Of a stretch of DNA of 64,000 bases, positions 46,650-58,215 are shown piece by piece; positions within the stretch are counted from its first letter, which is position 1; each line of letters begins with the position of its first letter. A program made the position numbers and the translations under genes. Below the pieces are notes generated by a model. That model made no database searches. It was not told the origin of the DNA and was given only the letters and a program-made list of their open reading frames with translations. Source of the DNA: Apoderus coryli (lineage: Eukaryota; Arthropoda; Insecta; Coleoptera; Attelabidae); NCBI GenBank assembly GCA_911728435.2, contig OU452200.1, positions 2,013,130-2,077,129 of the forward strand, given 5' to 3'.

Positions 46650-47425
46650 TTAGTTGTCATCATTTTCAGATTTTATTTTATTTAAACTTAAATTGTTTTT
46701 TTATTTTTTAAGAGCCTCTATTTGTAAATTATTGAAATAAAGCTGTAGTTTAACGTTTTGTATTCAACAAAAAAAAAATGACAAAAAGAACGACTTTTGT
46801 TGGCAATTTTATCTTTTTTTTCTTTAATAATTTTGTATCAAAAAAACGGTTAGCCTTAAAGTCAAGGGACTTCTCGAATTTAAGCAGATTTACAGGGTAA
46901 ACATTTTCCCATAAAAATTCAATTTAGAAAATGGGACCACCCTGAAAAATTACAAATCAGATGTCAATAAAATCCAGTAAAACGGAGAAAAGAAGGGGAT
47001 TCAAATGGACCTGACACGACAAATTGGTATGTTTTTTGTTTCTGTAGTAACCACAACTCCTTAAATTTATGTCAAATATAACCCTTACTTACTGGACCTA
47101 TGCATGTCAACCCTATCAGTTTTCTTGCCTTTTAGGGCGGCATTTATTTATGTTAAAATATACAGGGCGTCACATTAAAAAAGAGCACATTTGGTCTGCT
47201 GCGCGTTTGTGAACTACCCTGTATGATTGAAAATATTCATTGCGTATGATTTTTCTGTTATTCCAAATAACCCTGTATTTGTTTCTAGTAATAAAGGGGA
47301 TAAATTCAATTATTAACTGCCGCTGTACATTATGGCGTGTTATGAAAAATGTCTGAAATAACTAATAATTTTCATAACAGCATATTAAAAATTTTGCAAG
47401 GGATGATTGAAAATCCACAGAGCCA
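46650..47425. other. repeat debris with several CCCTGTAT/ACAGGG ends
   Basis: Ends are seen at about 46892, 47159 and 47216. Elements could not be delimited. Confidence 0.35.
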
Positions 47426-47429
47426 GTGA

Positions 47430-48560
47430 AGCATATACACGCTTTGTTTTTTGTTTTGGCCAAGAGAAATCTCGATAAACACCCAAGGGGTTACTTACCC
47501 CTTCTCTGGGTAGTGTGGTCATATGTTGTTTGTCTCGGGAACCACCGCTATGTCATGGCCTTGGTCCTTTGCTGCTGTAGTCTTCTGTTTTTGACTGCTT
47601 CGCGAAACAGTGGATTTGCATGTGTCTCTGCCAATGCAAAGACCTTCTGGGCTTCCAACCTCATGACTTCCCGTAGGGAGTAAAGTTTGAGGTCCCTTCG
47701 GATTTGTGCGTTTGACACAAACCACGGTGCTTGCCTTGTTCTCCGAGGTCTCTAATCGTTTCAGGTACGATGCTGCCGCGTATCTCGGTAGACATAGATC
47801 AAGGTAGGTCGCACGACTACATTAATCATTTGGAGCTTGGCCTGTAAGGGCATCTTGCTTCTTCTGCAGATTATCGAAATGAGGCCTTTGGCATTCGCTA
47901 TGCTTTTTTCAATGTGTGGTCTCCATGTCAGAGATCTGTCCAAAGTTCCCTCAAGGCACTTTGCAGTGTCTTGCCATTGTATATCAGTACCCTCGATGTT
48001 GACGAAGTTGTCGGAGCGCACTTGTCTTCTTCTGATAGGAGATAGTAGTGGGGTGCTCTTCTAGGCATTAATCTTTGTCTTCCACCTGCTGCACCAGTCG
48101 GTAAAGTTGGACAAGGCGTTCAGCAAACTGATAGGCCTGTAGTTCTGCGGGAATTCCAGGTCCTTGTCATGCTTAGGTAGCATCATCCCGTGACTTGACG
48201 TCAGTTCAGTCTTTGTGCTGCGTGCTCGACGAGTCTTAAAAGTTACAACAGTTCGTCCGATAACTTTCGAAGCCGCCAGAGGATAATTCGTTCTGCTATC
48301 TTGGACGTTCAGTAAACTAATGGGTCTGTAGTTCTGGGGGAACTCCAGGTCCTTGCCATGCTTAGGTAGCATCACTACTATAGGCTCCTTCCACTTCGCA
48401 GGGAAGTGTCCCAGTCGTAGAATGTCGTTGACATTCCTGCATTTCTCTTCCTTGGTAACAGTTTTAGCGCATTTGGGCCTAGTGCCTTCTTGAAATTCTT
48501 CTTCAAATGATTGATTATGCTCCGTATTTCTTCTGTGGTTGCTTACAAGCACACCTTGCT
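47430..48560 (-). pseudogene. Jockey-type LINE fragments, rearranged
   Basis: On the minus strand: L-R-L-G-H-F-P-A-K-W-K-E-P-I-V-V-M-L-P-K then Q-N-Y-R-P-I-S-L-L-N (about 48430-48300), a second copy of M-L-P-K-H-D-K-D-L-E-F-P-Q-N-Y-R-P (about 48190-48120), then I-E-G-T-D-I-Q-W-Q-D, R-S-L-T-W-R-P-H-I-E-K (about 47910) and a C-terminal L-R-E-V-M-R-L-E-A-Q-K (about 47680). The catalytic Y-x-D-D part is missing between. The P-A-K-W-K and R-S-L-T-W-x-x-H-I motifs fit the Jockey clade. Confidence 0.75.
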
Positions 48561-49055
48561 GTGATGACGGCTTAAAAGAGCGCCGAGTCCGTGTTTTGTG
48601 TGTGTATTATTTTCTGGTATTTGCATTATGTTTAACTTTGTTAACTTAATACCGCTAATATCTGCGTTGTAAACTTGTATTTGCAACCAGATATTCAAGT
48701 GGCTATTGTCTTTTTTGACAGACAACAAAAAATTAAAAGAAATATCTTATTGATAAAGTCTGGAAACAATAAAATTTTGGATTTATCAGTACTTCATTCT
48801 CGAGCATTTCAGCATGAATATTCACAATATTTAGAAATCGTTTAGTTGTTATTAAATACCATGTTTGCGGAATCAAATATTGCATAAACTGGTTGCCAAA
48901 ACAAGCGGACCGGACCGAATTTTTCCATAATTTCCAACTCAAATATTTCAATAACCAGAAGAAATTCGCCCATGCGGTTTTCGGGAAATCAAAGGCAAAT
49001 TATTAGTAATTAGAACCGTGAGAATTGATTTAATTATTGGATCGCCGCTGAAATT
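48561..49055. other. unassigned spacer
   Basis: No supported feature. Confidence 0.35.
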
Positions 49056-49057
49056 TA

Positions 49058-49251
49058 CAGGGTGTCAACAAAACTATTGACATTTTTTAAAATTTGTTTT
49101 AATTTAGATGAATAATATGACAAAAAAATCAATAATCTTGTCAGATTTACTAATAAAAATAGGCATAAGTCATTTCTTTTAAATAGAACACCCAATAATA
49201 CGACAGGAACATGATTTCCTATAAGAAAACGTCTAATTTGGGCCACCCTGT
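49058..49251. mobile_element. short TACAGGGTG-type MITE (~194 bp)
   Basis: TACAGGGTGTCAACA at 49058-49072 and GGGCCACCCTGTA at 49239-49251 are inverted ends with TA borders. Non-coding. Confidence 0.65.
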
Positions 49252-49254
49252 AGC

Positions 49255-49861
49255 AGGATTACTTTCCAAATATTTCTACAATTAAGCAGATATTATAATA
49301 TGTTGAATGTTCCCTGCCATATTTTCAGCCAAACTGCAGGACAGTTTACTGATATTATACCATATGGGATGATTGCCCCGTGAGAGAAAAACATTTTAAA
49401 CTTTTTTCTATAACAAGAGGGATGATTCAAAGGGATGGGGCGAATATATACTTACCTATCCAATAATACATCAATTAATAATTACCTTAACAACATCATT
49501 TACGTGTAGGGTCGTAATTAGCTGTATCACTATGCAATCTGTTGTTTGTTATCTGCTTGTTTAATAGTATTTTGATTGTGGGAAATTCCTGCACTGAAAT
49601 TTCCACCGTAGCAGGACGAATTACTGTTCCATATGGTGCGTTCTACCTAGTCGCAAATAGAGGGGAGAAGCGAGTGATTAGTATGATATTGATTTCAACA
49701 TATTAAGGGTAACAAACTGTTGATACACATTCAGTTCTACCTTGATTTAAATTATTGCTGGTGATTGATTGTTTTTGGCATTTTTTCGTGCCGAAACTAA
49801 ATAATAGTTCTATCATCTATCGAAATTCAGGAAGACTACGGAGCCTCAGATTTCGGAGCTT
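49255..49861. other. unassigned spacer
   Basis: No supported feature. Confidence 0.35.
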
Positions 49862-50995
49862 CTACACTTTGGTATTAGAAATTTTAGACAACAAATTTCT
49901 GAACTTTCTCCAGATGTTTTTACAAACATTAAAAATGAGAAAGAACACAGACGAAAAGTTAATGTCCAGGTGACCACAATGCCGATTAAAGGAATCACAC
50001 ATGAAGTATATCGGACTTTGCGACAATACATTGGTCCTGGAAGGACCAATGGTGAACGGGGCAACATGCCTGGCTTCTAGGCGGGGCACACGAAATATTA
50101 TCCCCTGTAAAAGATCTGGACAGTCCACTGCACCGTGTAATATCTTATACAAGATCTTAATTCTGCATAAAATTCTTCGCAACTCGAGGGAGGGAATCTC
50201 GAAACGCAGAAGCATGGCGGCGTGGTTACTTCCTCTCGGTGGATAAACATTATTCGCTCTGAAAACCAGATACTTGAGAAAGCGTCTCTGGACTGATTCC
50301 AGAGATCGAATATGGACTTCATATATGGGGCTCCACACAACTGAACCAAATTCCAACTTTGTCCTAACGAATGCATAATATAGCACCTTCATTGTGAAAA
50401 TATCATTAAACTGACGACAATTTCGAATAATGCAACCCAGTACACGATTAGCACCAGAAACAACGCCCAAATTTGCGGCACGAAGGTACACTCGATCGAA
50501 AATGACGCCCAGGTCCCTAACCTCAATCAATCTTTCTAAGGAAACACCGTTTAAGCAATAATTGAAGTTCAACGCGCTCTTAAGTCTAGAGAAACTGACT
50601 ACCTTACACTTTGAGACATTGAGCATTAAACGGTTACTGATACACCAATCGTAGAGGATCTTTAAATTGGTCTGTAGGAATTCACAATCTTCATATGAGA
50701 CAACACGCAGAAAAACCTTCAAGTCATCCGCATAAGCGAGGCTGTCACAAGTGAAGGTCTCAAGAAGGTCGTTAATAAACACATTAAACAGCAAGGGTCC
50801 AAGGTTGGAACCCTGCGGCACGCCCGAAGAAGAAGAAAAAGTAGATGACTTAAAACCTTCGTACTCCACAAACTGAGATCGACCAAGAAGATATGAGCGA
50901 AAGAATCGTACCATCCGCTCAGAAAAGCCGAAATCTCTCAATTTCCTCAATAGCAGATAATGATCCATACGATCAAACGCCTTCAGGTGGTAATA
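49862..50995 (-). pseudogene. 5'-truncated LINE with a long intact RT/thumb frame
   Basis: The minus-strand frame is open for ~375 codons. It begins inside the RT at K-A-F-D-R-M-D-H, then L-G-R-S-Q-F-V, S-S-G-V-P-Q-G-S-N-L-G-P, the catalytic L-A-Y-A-D-D-L-K-V-F-L, N-V-S-K-C-K-V, V-R-D-L-G-V-I-F-D, V-R-T-K-L-E-F-G-S-V-V-W and L-E-S-V-Q-R-R-F-L-K-Y-L, ending at 49862. The uninterrupted frame implies a recent 5'-truncated insertion. It cannot mobilise itself because the endonuclease and the RT start are missing. The same layout, more decayed, occurs at 25920-26640. Confidence 0.88.
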
Positions 50996-51845
50996 TTTGC
51001 TAAGTATTTGAAAGATGAAAATTATGATAAATTTGGACAAAATTCAATTTATTTAAAAAACGTTAAGGTTTAGGTATTATAAACCTTAATGAAACTGACT
51101 CTTGATTTGATCAGAGGATCTTGAGCCACCCTGTATAATATGAAACCAATTTTAAAAAGTAGCCATAGTAGATGTCCACACGTCCAACAAATGAAACTTT
51201 CAAGTCAAGTAGTTTGGCCACAATATTCCGCACGATAAAGGGTGAATAACCCTGTATACCGTTAGCTTTTTGTCTGTATTAACCATAAAATCTCTCAAAT
51301 TTACCATTTTTGCCAGAGCCGGAGTATACACATTTTAATTACCTATTTATGACGCAGGAAAAGATTATAAAATCTTTTAAATTTTTGGTCAAATTAGCTC
51401 TATCGGATAAGGATTAACCTTACACCGCTCCCAGTTGTTTGACGCATGTAAACTTGCCCTGAAAAATCAGGGTGTAGAAACTTGCAGAAGGACACTACAA
51501 ATTGTAACCTCTAATGTACACAGAGCATCCTGTATATAATGTTGTGTTTGTATATAAACGAGATCACAAAATTGATATGGTAATCCATCATGGTCATATC
51601 GATAGCTATCTCATATATGAACCAAATGTCATTTTCCTGCATTTTAATAGCGGCTAATCTGCGGCTTTTGTGTCAAGATCATCAAAACGATGCGTTATGA
51701 AGGGGTCATTCTTATTATAGGGATTCTGTTTTATACGTTGAACTTAGATGGCATCTCATTATTAACTGTTTAGTGTTTAGGGTGAAGAAAGGATTTTATT
51801 TTCCATTTCAAATATTGGACAAATAAATCTCACAAAAACTCATAC
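50996..51845. other. repeat debris
   Basis: CACCCTGTATAAT (about 51128), GGGTGAATAACCCTGTATAC (about 51239-51258) and a further CCTGTATATAAT (about 51530) mark ends of TACAGGGTG-type elements that could not be delimited. Confidence 0.4.
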
Positions 51846-52369
51846 TCTTATGATTTTATAATCTTGTATGCTGATGATACGCTGATTTTCGGTCTCGGGT
51901 ACAAATCATTCTGAAGTAGCAAATGTTTTAAATGACGAATTAAGCATTTTTTATAAATGGTTATGTTACAATAAACTGAAATTGAATAAGGATAAGACCA
52001 AGTATATGGTTTTTGGTTCTAAATTACAATGTGTTAAATTTTCCAATGAAAATCATAATATCATTATAGACAAGTGCATTGTAGAAAAAGTTTCTGATAT
52101 GAGATATCTGGGTGTGTATCTTGACTCTCAGTTGCGGGTTCATAACCATATTGACTTTATATGCCGTAAAATAGGGAAGAAAATAGGGTTTCTACGTCGT
52201 ATTTCAAGTGCATTGTCATATTCTTCCAAGATAATATTGCCACATTTCAAATTTTGTTCAACGCTGGTTCTTTCATGTACCAAAGAAGATATTAATAGGT
52301 TGCAAATTCTGCAAAATAAATGTATGAGAATAATATTAAATTGTAACATTTATACTCCAATACAATATA

Positions 52370-52733
52370 CAGGGTGGTCCAACGAAAAGTTTGCACCTAG
52401 CTTTTCTCTTTTTTTTGTAGTCGAATGCGAAAATGCTCGGACACGTCGATTTTGCTTTTGAGGGGGACACATTTTAAACATATTTTTCGATCTGCGCCTT
52501 TAACCCCCTAGCGGGGGTGAGTAACAACCCTAAAATTTTAAATGGAAAGAGGGGTCTAATGACATATCATTTGAAAGGACACAAAATTGTCTTTCTAATG
52601 ATACCCTATTTGTCGAATTTTACTAAAACAGTTAATACGAAAACGACTTTAAAGACATTAAGCCGATAATTTTGGTATTAATGAGAAATACAAATAAGTT
52701 TTAATTATTACGACTGAAAACAACTACAATCAT
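52370..52733 (+). repeat. left TIR of the DD41D element
   Basis: The arm contains an internal small hairpin, CCCCCTAGCGGGGG (about 52506-52519). Confidence 0.9.
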
Positions 52734-52938
52734 TTCTAAATTATTTACTTTGAAGAAAAACGGGATTTCAAAAACACTATCTTATTTATCAGAACTAAAT
52801 TCCTCACTAATCGTTTGCGTTTTTTGTTGAAATAAAAACTGCAGATACGTGTAGGAAAAGAATTTACACCGTTTATTTTAGTCTTTTCATTGATTCAGTT
52901 TGGTTGCTTCTCAAGTTATTTTACTTTTACCGTACAAA

Positions 52939-54012
52939 ATGATTTATTCCATTCTAGAACGAGTTGAAATTGTTAAACTTTATTTTCAAAATAATAGTAG
53001 TGCTAGACTTACGGCTCGCTTATTTAATGAGAGACATCCCGATAAAAATGTGAATGATGTGTACGTTGGCAAGTTAGTTAAAAAGTTTGTAGATACCGGA
53101 TCTGTCTGTAATGTAAAACACCAGCCGCAGAAACCGATCAGAAATGAAGCTGTGGAAGTCGCTGTTTTAGGGCATGTTGAAATGGATCATAGTCAAAGTA
53201 CCCGTCAACTAGCTGAAGCCTCAGGTGTCTCCCGTTCGTCCATAATACGAATTTTAAAAGCGTACAAATTTCATCCGTACAAAATCAAATTAGTACAGGA
53301 ACTAAATGAGGATGATCCTGATAGAAGGCTGCAATTTTGTGAAGCAATGAGCCAGCGTTTAATTGAAGATCCGCAATTATTATTTAACATTTGTTTTTCC
53401 GACGAATGCACATTTTATTTGAATGGAGCTGTAAATAGGCACAATTGCCGTTACTGGGATGACAGTAACCCACATTTATTCCGTGAGGTTCATACCCAGT
53501 ATCCTCAAAAAATAAACGTCTGGTGTGGCATATTAGGAAATCATATTATAGGACCACTTTTTATTCCTGGAAATTTAACTGGTGAAGTGTACCTAAACAT
53601 GCTTGAAGACACAATTGATCCTTTAATAACACAAATAATAGAAGATGACCAAAATCATACTGCTGATCGGCTTTATTTCCAGCAAGATGGAGCACCTCCG
53701 CACTATGTGGCTCCTGTAAGACAGTTCTTAGATGACCGGTTCCCTGGACGGTGGATTGGAAGGAGGGGCCCAATTGAATGGCCTGCCAGGTCACCGGATT
53801 TATCGCCTTTAGACTTTTTTCTTTGGGGGCACTTAAAAAATAAATGTTTTGCCACGAAGCCCGAGTCCATAGAAGATCTTCGCCAACGCATTACAGAAGA
53901 GTGCAGAAACATAACACCTGATATGCTACAAAATGTTAGAAATAGATTTGAACAAAATCTGTATTATTGTATGGAATCAAATGGGTCACATTTTCAACAT
54001 TTGTTAATGTAA
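52939..54012 (+). CDS. DD41D transposase (mariner-like, rosa/Visitor type)
   Basis: From the ATG at 52939 (the frame is open upstream, but only without an ATG) it codes 357 residues. Two helix-turn-helix regions come first: E-R-V-E-I-V-K-L-Y-F-Q-N-N near residue 6, and S-T-R-Q-L-A-E-A-S-G-V-S-R-S-S-I near residue 87. The catalytic triad is D155 in F-S-D-E-C-T-F-Y, D250 in Q-Q-D-G-A-P-P-H-Y and D292 in S-P-D-L-S-P-L-D-F-F-L-W-G, with 41 residues between the last two. Spacing DD41D and the L-W-G-H-L-K box mark the rosa/Visitor branch of Tc1/mariner. The enzyme cuts and pastes its element at TA sites in the nucleus. No stop or frameshift was seen. AATAAA is at 54019. Confidence 0.92.
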   Translation: MIYSILERVEIVKLYFQNNSSARLTARLFNERHPDKNVNDVYVGKLVKKFVDTGSVCNVKHQPQKPIRNEAVEVAVLGHVEMDHSQSTRQLAEASGVSRSSIIRILKAYKFHPYKIKLVQELNEDDPDRRLQFCEAMSQRLIEDPQLLFNICFSDECTFYLNGAVNRHNCRYWDDSNPHLFREVHTQYPQKINVWCGILGNHIIGPLFIPGNLTGEVYLNMLEDTIDPLITQIIEDDQNHTADRLYFQQDGAPPHYVAPVRQFLDDRFPGRWIGRRGPIEWPARSPDLSPLDFFLWGHLKNKCFATKPESIEDLRQRITEECRNITPDMLQNVRNRFEQNLYYCMESNGSHFQHLLM

Positions 54013-54092
54013 CGTTTTAATAAATCAATTTAACAGCTTGTTTACTTTTTTTACAAAGCAATGTTAAAACTAACAAACATTGGAATGTACTA

Positions 54093-54456
54093 ACGATTGC
54101 AGGTGTTTTCACTCGCAATAATTAAAACTTATTTGTATTTCTCATTAATACCAAAATTATCGGCTTAATGTCTTTAAAGTCGTTTTCGTATTAACTGTTT
54201 TAGTAAAATTCGACAAATAGGGTATCATTAGAAAGACAATTTTGTGTCCTTTCAAATGATATGTCATTAGACCCCTCTTTCCATTTAAAATTTTAGGGTT
54301 GTTACTCACCCCCGCTAGGGGGTTAAAGGCGCAGATCGAAAAATATGTTTAAAATGTGTCCCCCTCAAAAGCAAAATCGACGTGTCCGAGCATTTTCGCA
54401 TTCGACTACAAAAAAAAGAGAAAAGCTAGGTGCAAACTTTTCGTTGGACCACCCTG
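54093..54456 (-). repeat. right TIR of the DD41D element
   Basis: Reverse complement of the left arm; identical over the outer ~340 bp as read here. Confidence 0.9.
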
Positions 54457-54832
54457 TATGTTAAATGCTTTGGGTTGGTTGCCTGTTCGGCAGTGTGTTG
54501 AAAAGGCAACTTTAGTTTTTATATATAAAATAATTAGGATGAATACTCCAAAATATTTGAAAGAGTTTTTGAAGAAACGAGGTGAACTTCATCAAGGATA
54601 CCTTAGATCAAATGATGCATTTAATATTTCATTTACTGATAAAGATTTTTTGTGCCATTCGGTTTTTAATGAGGGTCTTAGACTTTTCAAGTCACTGCCT
54701 TTGTATATTCCAAGCATTGCTAGTTTAAATGAGTTTAAAAATACACCTTATATCTTGTTAATGGGATTTTCATGTATTGTCATGTAATAGTATTTTTATA
54801 CTAAATAAAGAATTATTTATTTATTTATTTAT

Positions 54833-55450
54833 GCTTATGAACTTGTTTTGTTGATTTTTGGTACAAAACAAAACCGGCTCGCATTCCTCAACATCCCGAA
54901 GTAACAGACTTCGTAACTCCAACTTCATTTATTAGTTCGAAGTTTAACTTTTTTGTGACAGTCTTCGAACTTGTTCAGGTGGTAATAGGCGTTACAGGGA
55001 TTCTAAGTGTAGCAGTGGAAATCTGGCAGAACGTTCTGATTGATAGTAAGTGCTCGATTTCTTCTTTTTATCGCTGTGAAACTGTCATTATTGCTCGATT
55101 TAGACCGCAGCTAATTAAATGCTCATAAACTAAAATTGAAATCTCTTGGAATAAAACTCAGGCACATCCACCAAATTGTTTAATTAAAATTATAGACATG
55201 TTTCGACCTTATATTTTGTTGTTAGATTTAAATTAAATATAGGTGAATGTGAAGAAGGATCATATCGGGCATCAGTGCAATAAAATTAAGGGGGATGATT
55301 CTGATGCCATATGTGGCTGGCGATATTTATAATATATTTATAATATATTACACATTACATGGTAATGTGTAAGTAACATTTGAGAGGGTTGTTATACAAA
55401 CCGGATATGCATGTACCTGTACAGCTTTTATCGTAGGTATATTTACTGGA
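54833..55450. other. unassigned spacer
   Basis: No supported feature. Confidence 0.35.
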
Positions 55451-55454
55451 TGTA

Positions 55455-55610
55455 TACCGGGTGTCCCACCGGGAAGGGATTCGATCGATTATGGAGAAAC
55501 TACACTGTGGAACAATCTGAAAATCTGGTGTAGTACTTAGGTCGATGGGACCAATTCGACTAAAATGTTTTCAAGAATCTAGTACTTCCGGTTATACCGG
55601 AAATGAGTTT
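55455..55610 (+). repeat. dispersed repeat copy with CCGGTTATACCGG palindrome
   Basis: Begins CCGGGTGTCCCACCGGGAAG, matches 20954-21110 for ~150 bp and ends at ACTTCCGGTTATACCGGAA (55584-55602). Confidence 0.8.
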
Positions 55611-58090
55611 CAACTTCCTTATTTCAAATACGATTTTATATAAATTATATTTTTTTTGGATTCTCCTTGTAATTCTAAACATATTCTATGCATACTATGT
55701 TGTACCTATCGCCAGCCGTTTTCGAAATATTTGAAATTTTATGTCAAAAATGACGTTTTCAGAATAAAGAATAATTACAATTTTTTATTATATGGAAGCT
55801 GTAATAATTAAATTTGTGAGAATATCCTAGAAGATATAGACTTACTTTAGCTGCCTACATATATTTTTTTAGTAAATATTAATACAGGGTATTTGAAAAA
55901 AAGGGTAAAAAATCAAATTGAAAAAAGTGTCAAAATTCAAAATTTATAAATGGCAACCCCCCATTTTATATTTTTTTAATTTTTTTGCATCAAAAATAAG
56001 GGCAAGATTATGAAAGGATGTCTTCGGTCAGGGTATTTAGCAGCATATTCGCGTTTATTTATTTGTCTCCATGCATGGAAACTTCCCAATTTTGTTTCAT
56101 GGGTATCTAGATCTACCTTTTTTAACAAATTTTATGAAAGCTCTGCATTTTGGTAATTTTAATGGATCTTTCATTATTTTTATTTGTTAAACTATCAGTT
56201 TAATAAAGTTTAAACCTATTTCTTTATTTCCCATGGCAGTCTTGATCACGGAAAATTAAAGATACATGATTTTTCAACGAATTTTGGTGAACAACATTCT
56301 TTTGGCCATAACTCTCAAACGAATAAACATGTTCCTGTGCGGTTTGGAACTTTTTTGTTGCAAATTCAATTTACTTTACATTTTCGATAAAATATTTGTA
56401 TCATTCCATTTAAGTTTTTAAAGAAAAATCAAAAAAACCTTAGGCGATGCAAATATTGCCATCTAGCGGAGCCCCAAAAAACAATTATGATTCAAAATAT
56501 TTTTTTTCTTCATTAGCAAGGCTTGAGTTCTTAAACAAAAAATAGATTGATAAATTCGGTTAAGCCAAACCAAAGTTATAGACATTATCATAGGTAAAAT
56601 TTCGTCCTTCCCTGCTGCCTTTATTTCAAGCCTTACAATAAAAAGTGATACACCAAAAAGATGCCGAATCTCAGTGGCATTACCGTGGTAGTATTGTTTT
56701 TCTAACTTATATTGCGAAATTTTCAATAAAAATGCATTTTTCGCATTACTGTATCTATTACTCCCCCTAGCGGTATAGTTAGGAACTAAAAAACTATTTC
56801 CAGCGATTTCCCATGGTGAATTTCCCTAAAAGAATTTTTTTCCCATTGTCCTACGACTGTTATTTCCTGAGATATGCTACCTGTCCACCCTTAATGGAAT
56901 ACCCGGAATATATTTGGAAAGGTAATTTAATTTCTAAATCGAATATGCAAAGATATACAGGGTAGTCCATAAGAAAAATTACAAGTTTATGTCATAGTTT
57001 CAACAACAGTCTTTAAAAAAAAATAGAGACACCACTGGATTCCTCTCAAAAAAGTGCCTTGCGAATGTTTTCACAGAAACAAAAAATAATCATAAATAAA
57101 TAAGTTATAAGGGTAGGTTAAAAATGCACAAAAGTCAATACCACCTTGTATCTTTTAAAATAATATAATTTTACTTATCTGACACCTACTGTAAATATAG
57201 CTTATGGCTTATTACCGATTTATGATAAAATAGCATGTGCGTTTCGTAGTCGTTCATGTTCCATTTGCATGTTACATTTTTCGGGACCCCTTGTCCCCCT
57301 TTGCGGCGGTTATGCCCCCATAACTTTAATATTAGCCTTGTTATTGGCTTTTAAAAAATCTGCAAACTCCCTGATTTAAACTAATAAATGCCTTATACGT
57401 ACTTATCAGCGATTTTTTCGACACAGATAGTAAAACAACAAAAACATTTACTAAAATTAACTTCAAATAGTGTCAATTCTAAATATACATTCACATTAAT
57501 GATTTCGTGAAAAATCTGAATAAAGAGTAGTTCATTCATTAATATAATCATAGGTATCACGTTCCCACGAGATTTATTGTGATTGGCTGGTTTTACAAAA
57601 ACTGTCTTATAAACAAATACATTTTATTTGTGATTAGATTAGATTGTGAAAAAGTGAAAAGTTAATTTTATAACAAACCGTGTGAAAAGTCCGTGATCAT
57701 TTTGGCAATATTATTGCTTAAAACAAGTGCGACAATAACAAATAATTAGTTTTTATCCTATCATTAATTAATAAAAATTGATACATTATTGATATAAATA
57801 GACGTTGTTAGATATTTTTTATTAATAATTCGGAATTATTAATAAAAATTATTCAGATAAAAAAAAGTGTTGTAAATTAACAATGAAGATCAAAAATATA
57901 TTTTATTCAGGTAATTATTGTTTATGTTATGATATTTTATACTTTTTAGTTGCAAATTTGTTAGGAGTGTTAGGGGATCTTGAACACCTCAAGAACTAAA
58001 AGGTTTAGTAGCTCCACCCTTCGAACGATGCTAAACAACGTAAAGATTTTCAAAATTTTGTAGGTACGAATTTATAATTAAGACTAAACA
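55611..58090. other. repeat-rich non-coding region
   Basis: TACAGGGTATTTG (about 55884) and TACAGGGTAGTCC (about 56956) are TACAGGG-type ends. A minus frame at 56463-56726 shows no family signature. No gene is supported. Confidence 0.35.
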
Positions 58091-58215
58091 TACCGGGTGG
58101 CCCTTTAAGAGGGAACACTCCCTTATCTGAAAAACTGTAAACAGTACAACAAAAAGTTAAATAGAAACTTTTGTTGGGTTAACTTGAAGCTTTTATTTAT
58201 TTCAATCTACATATA

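Larger units (their letters stand above)
52370..54456 (+). mobile_element. DD41D Tc1/mariner-type transposon with ~360-bp TIRs, apparently intact
   Basis: The element begins CAGGGTGGTCCAACG (52370) and ends CGTTGGACCACCCTG (54456), flanked by TA (52368-52369, 54457-54458). By eye the arms are identical for ~340 bp (52370-52709 against 54117-54456), with weaker pairing to about 52733/54093. It holds one full transposase gene with AATAAA after it. Identical arms, an open gene and a clean TA duplication in a LINE frame point to a recent insertion. Confidence 0.92.
51850..54832 (+). pseudogene. 5'-truncated LINE interrupted by a DD41D transposon (LINE parts 51850-52369 and 54459-54832)
   Basis: The left part has I-L-Y-A-D-D-T-L-I-F (about 51867), one frameshift near 51895, then N-K-L-K-L-N-K-D-K-T-K-Y and M-R-Y-L-G-V-Y-L-D-S to I-Y-T-P-I-Q at 52365. 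The right part resumes in the same frame with L-N-A-L-G-W-L-P-V-R-Q and ends at 54787. Removal of the insert with one TA leaves the frame continuous. The tail has AATAAAG and (ATTT)n to about 54832. Confidence 0.85.

Noticed and set aside
52900..52938. Upstream extension of the DD41D transposase
   Set aside because: The 13 extra codons begin with TTG; the first in-frame ATG is at 52939 and gives a normal-length enzyme.
57883..57914. Possible first coding exon (MKIKNIFYS followed by a GTAATT donor)
   Set aside because: No matching downstream exon or clear promoter was found, and short ATG-plus-donor patterns are common by chance in AT-rich DNA.
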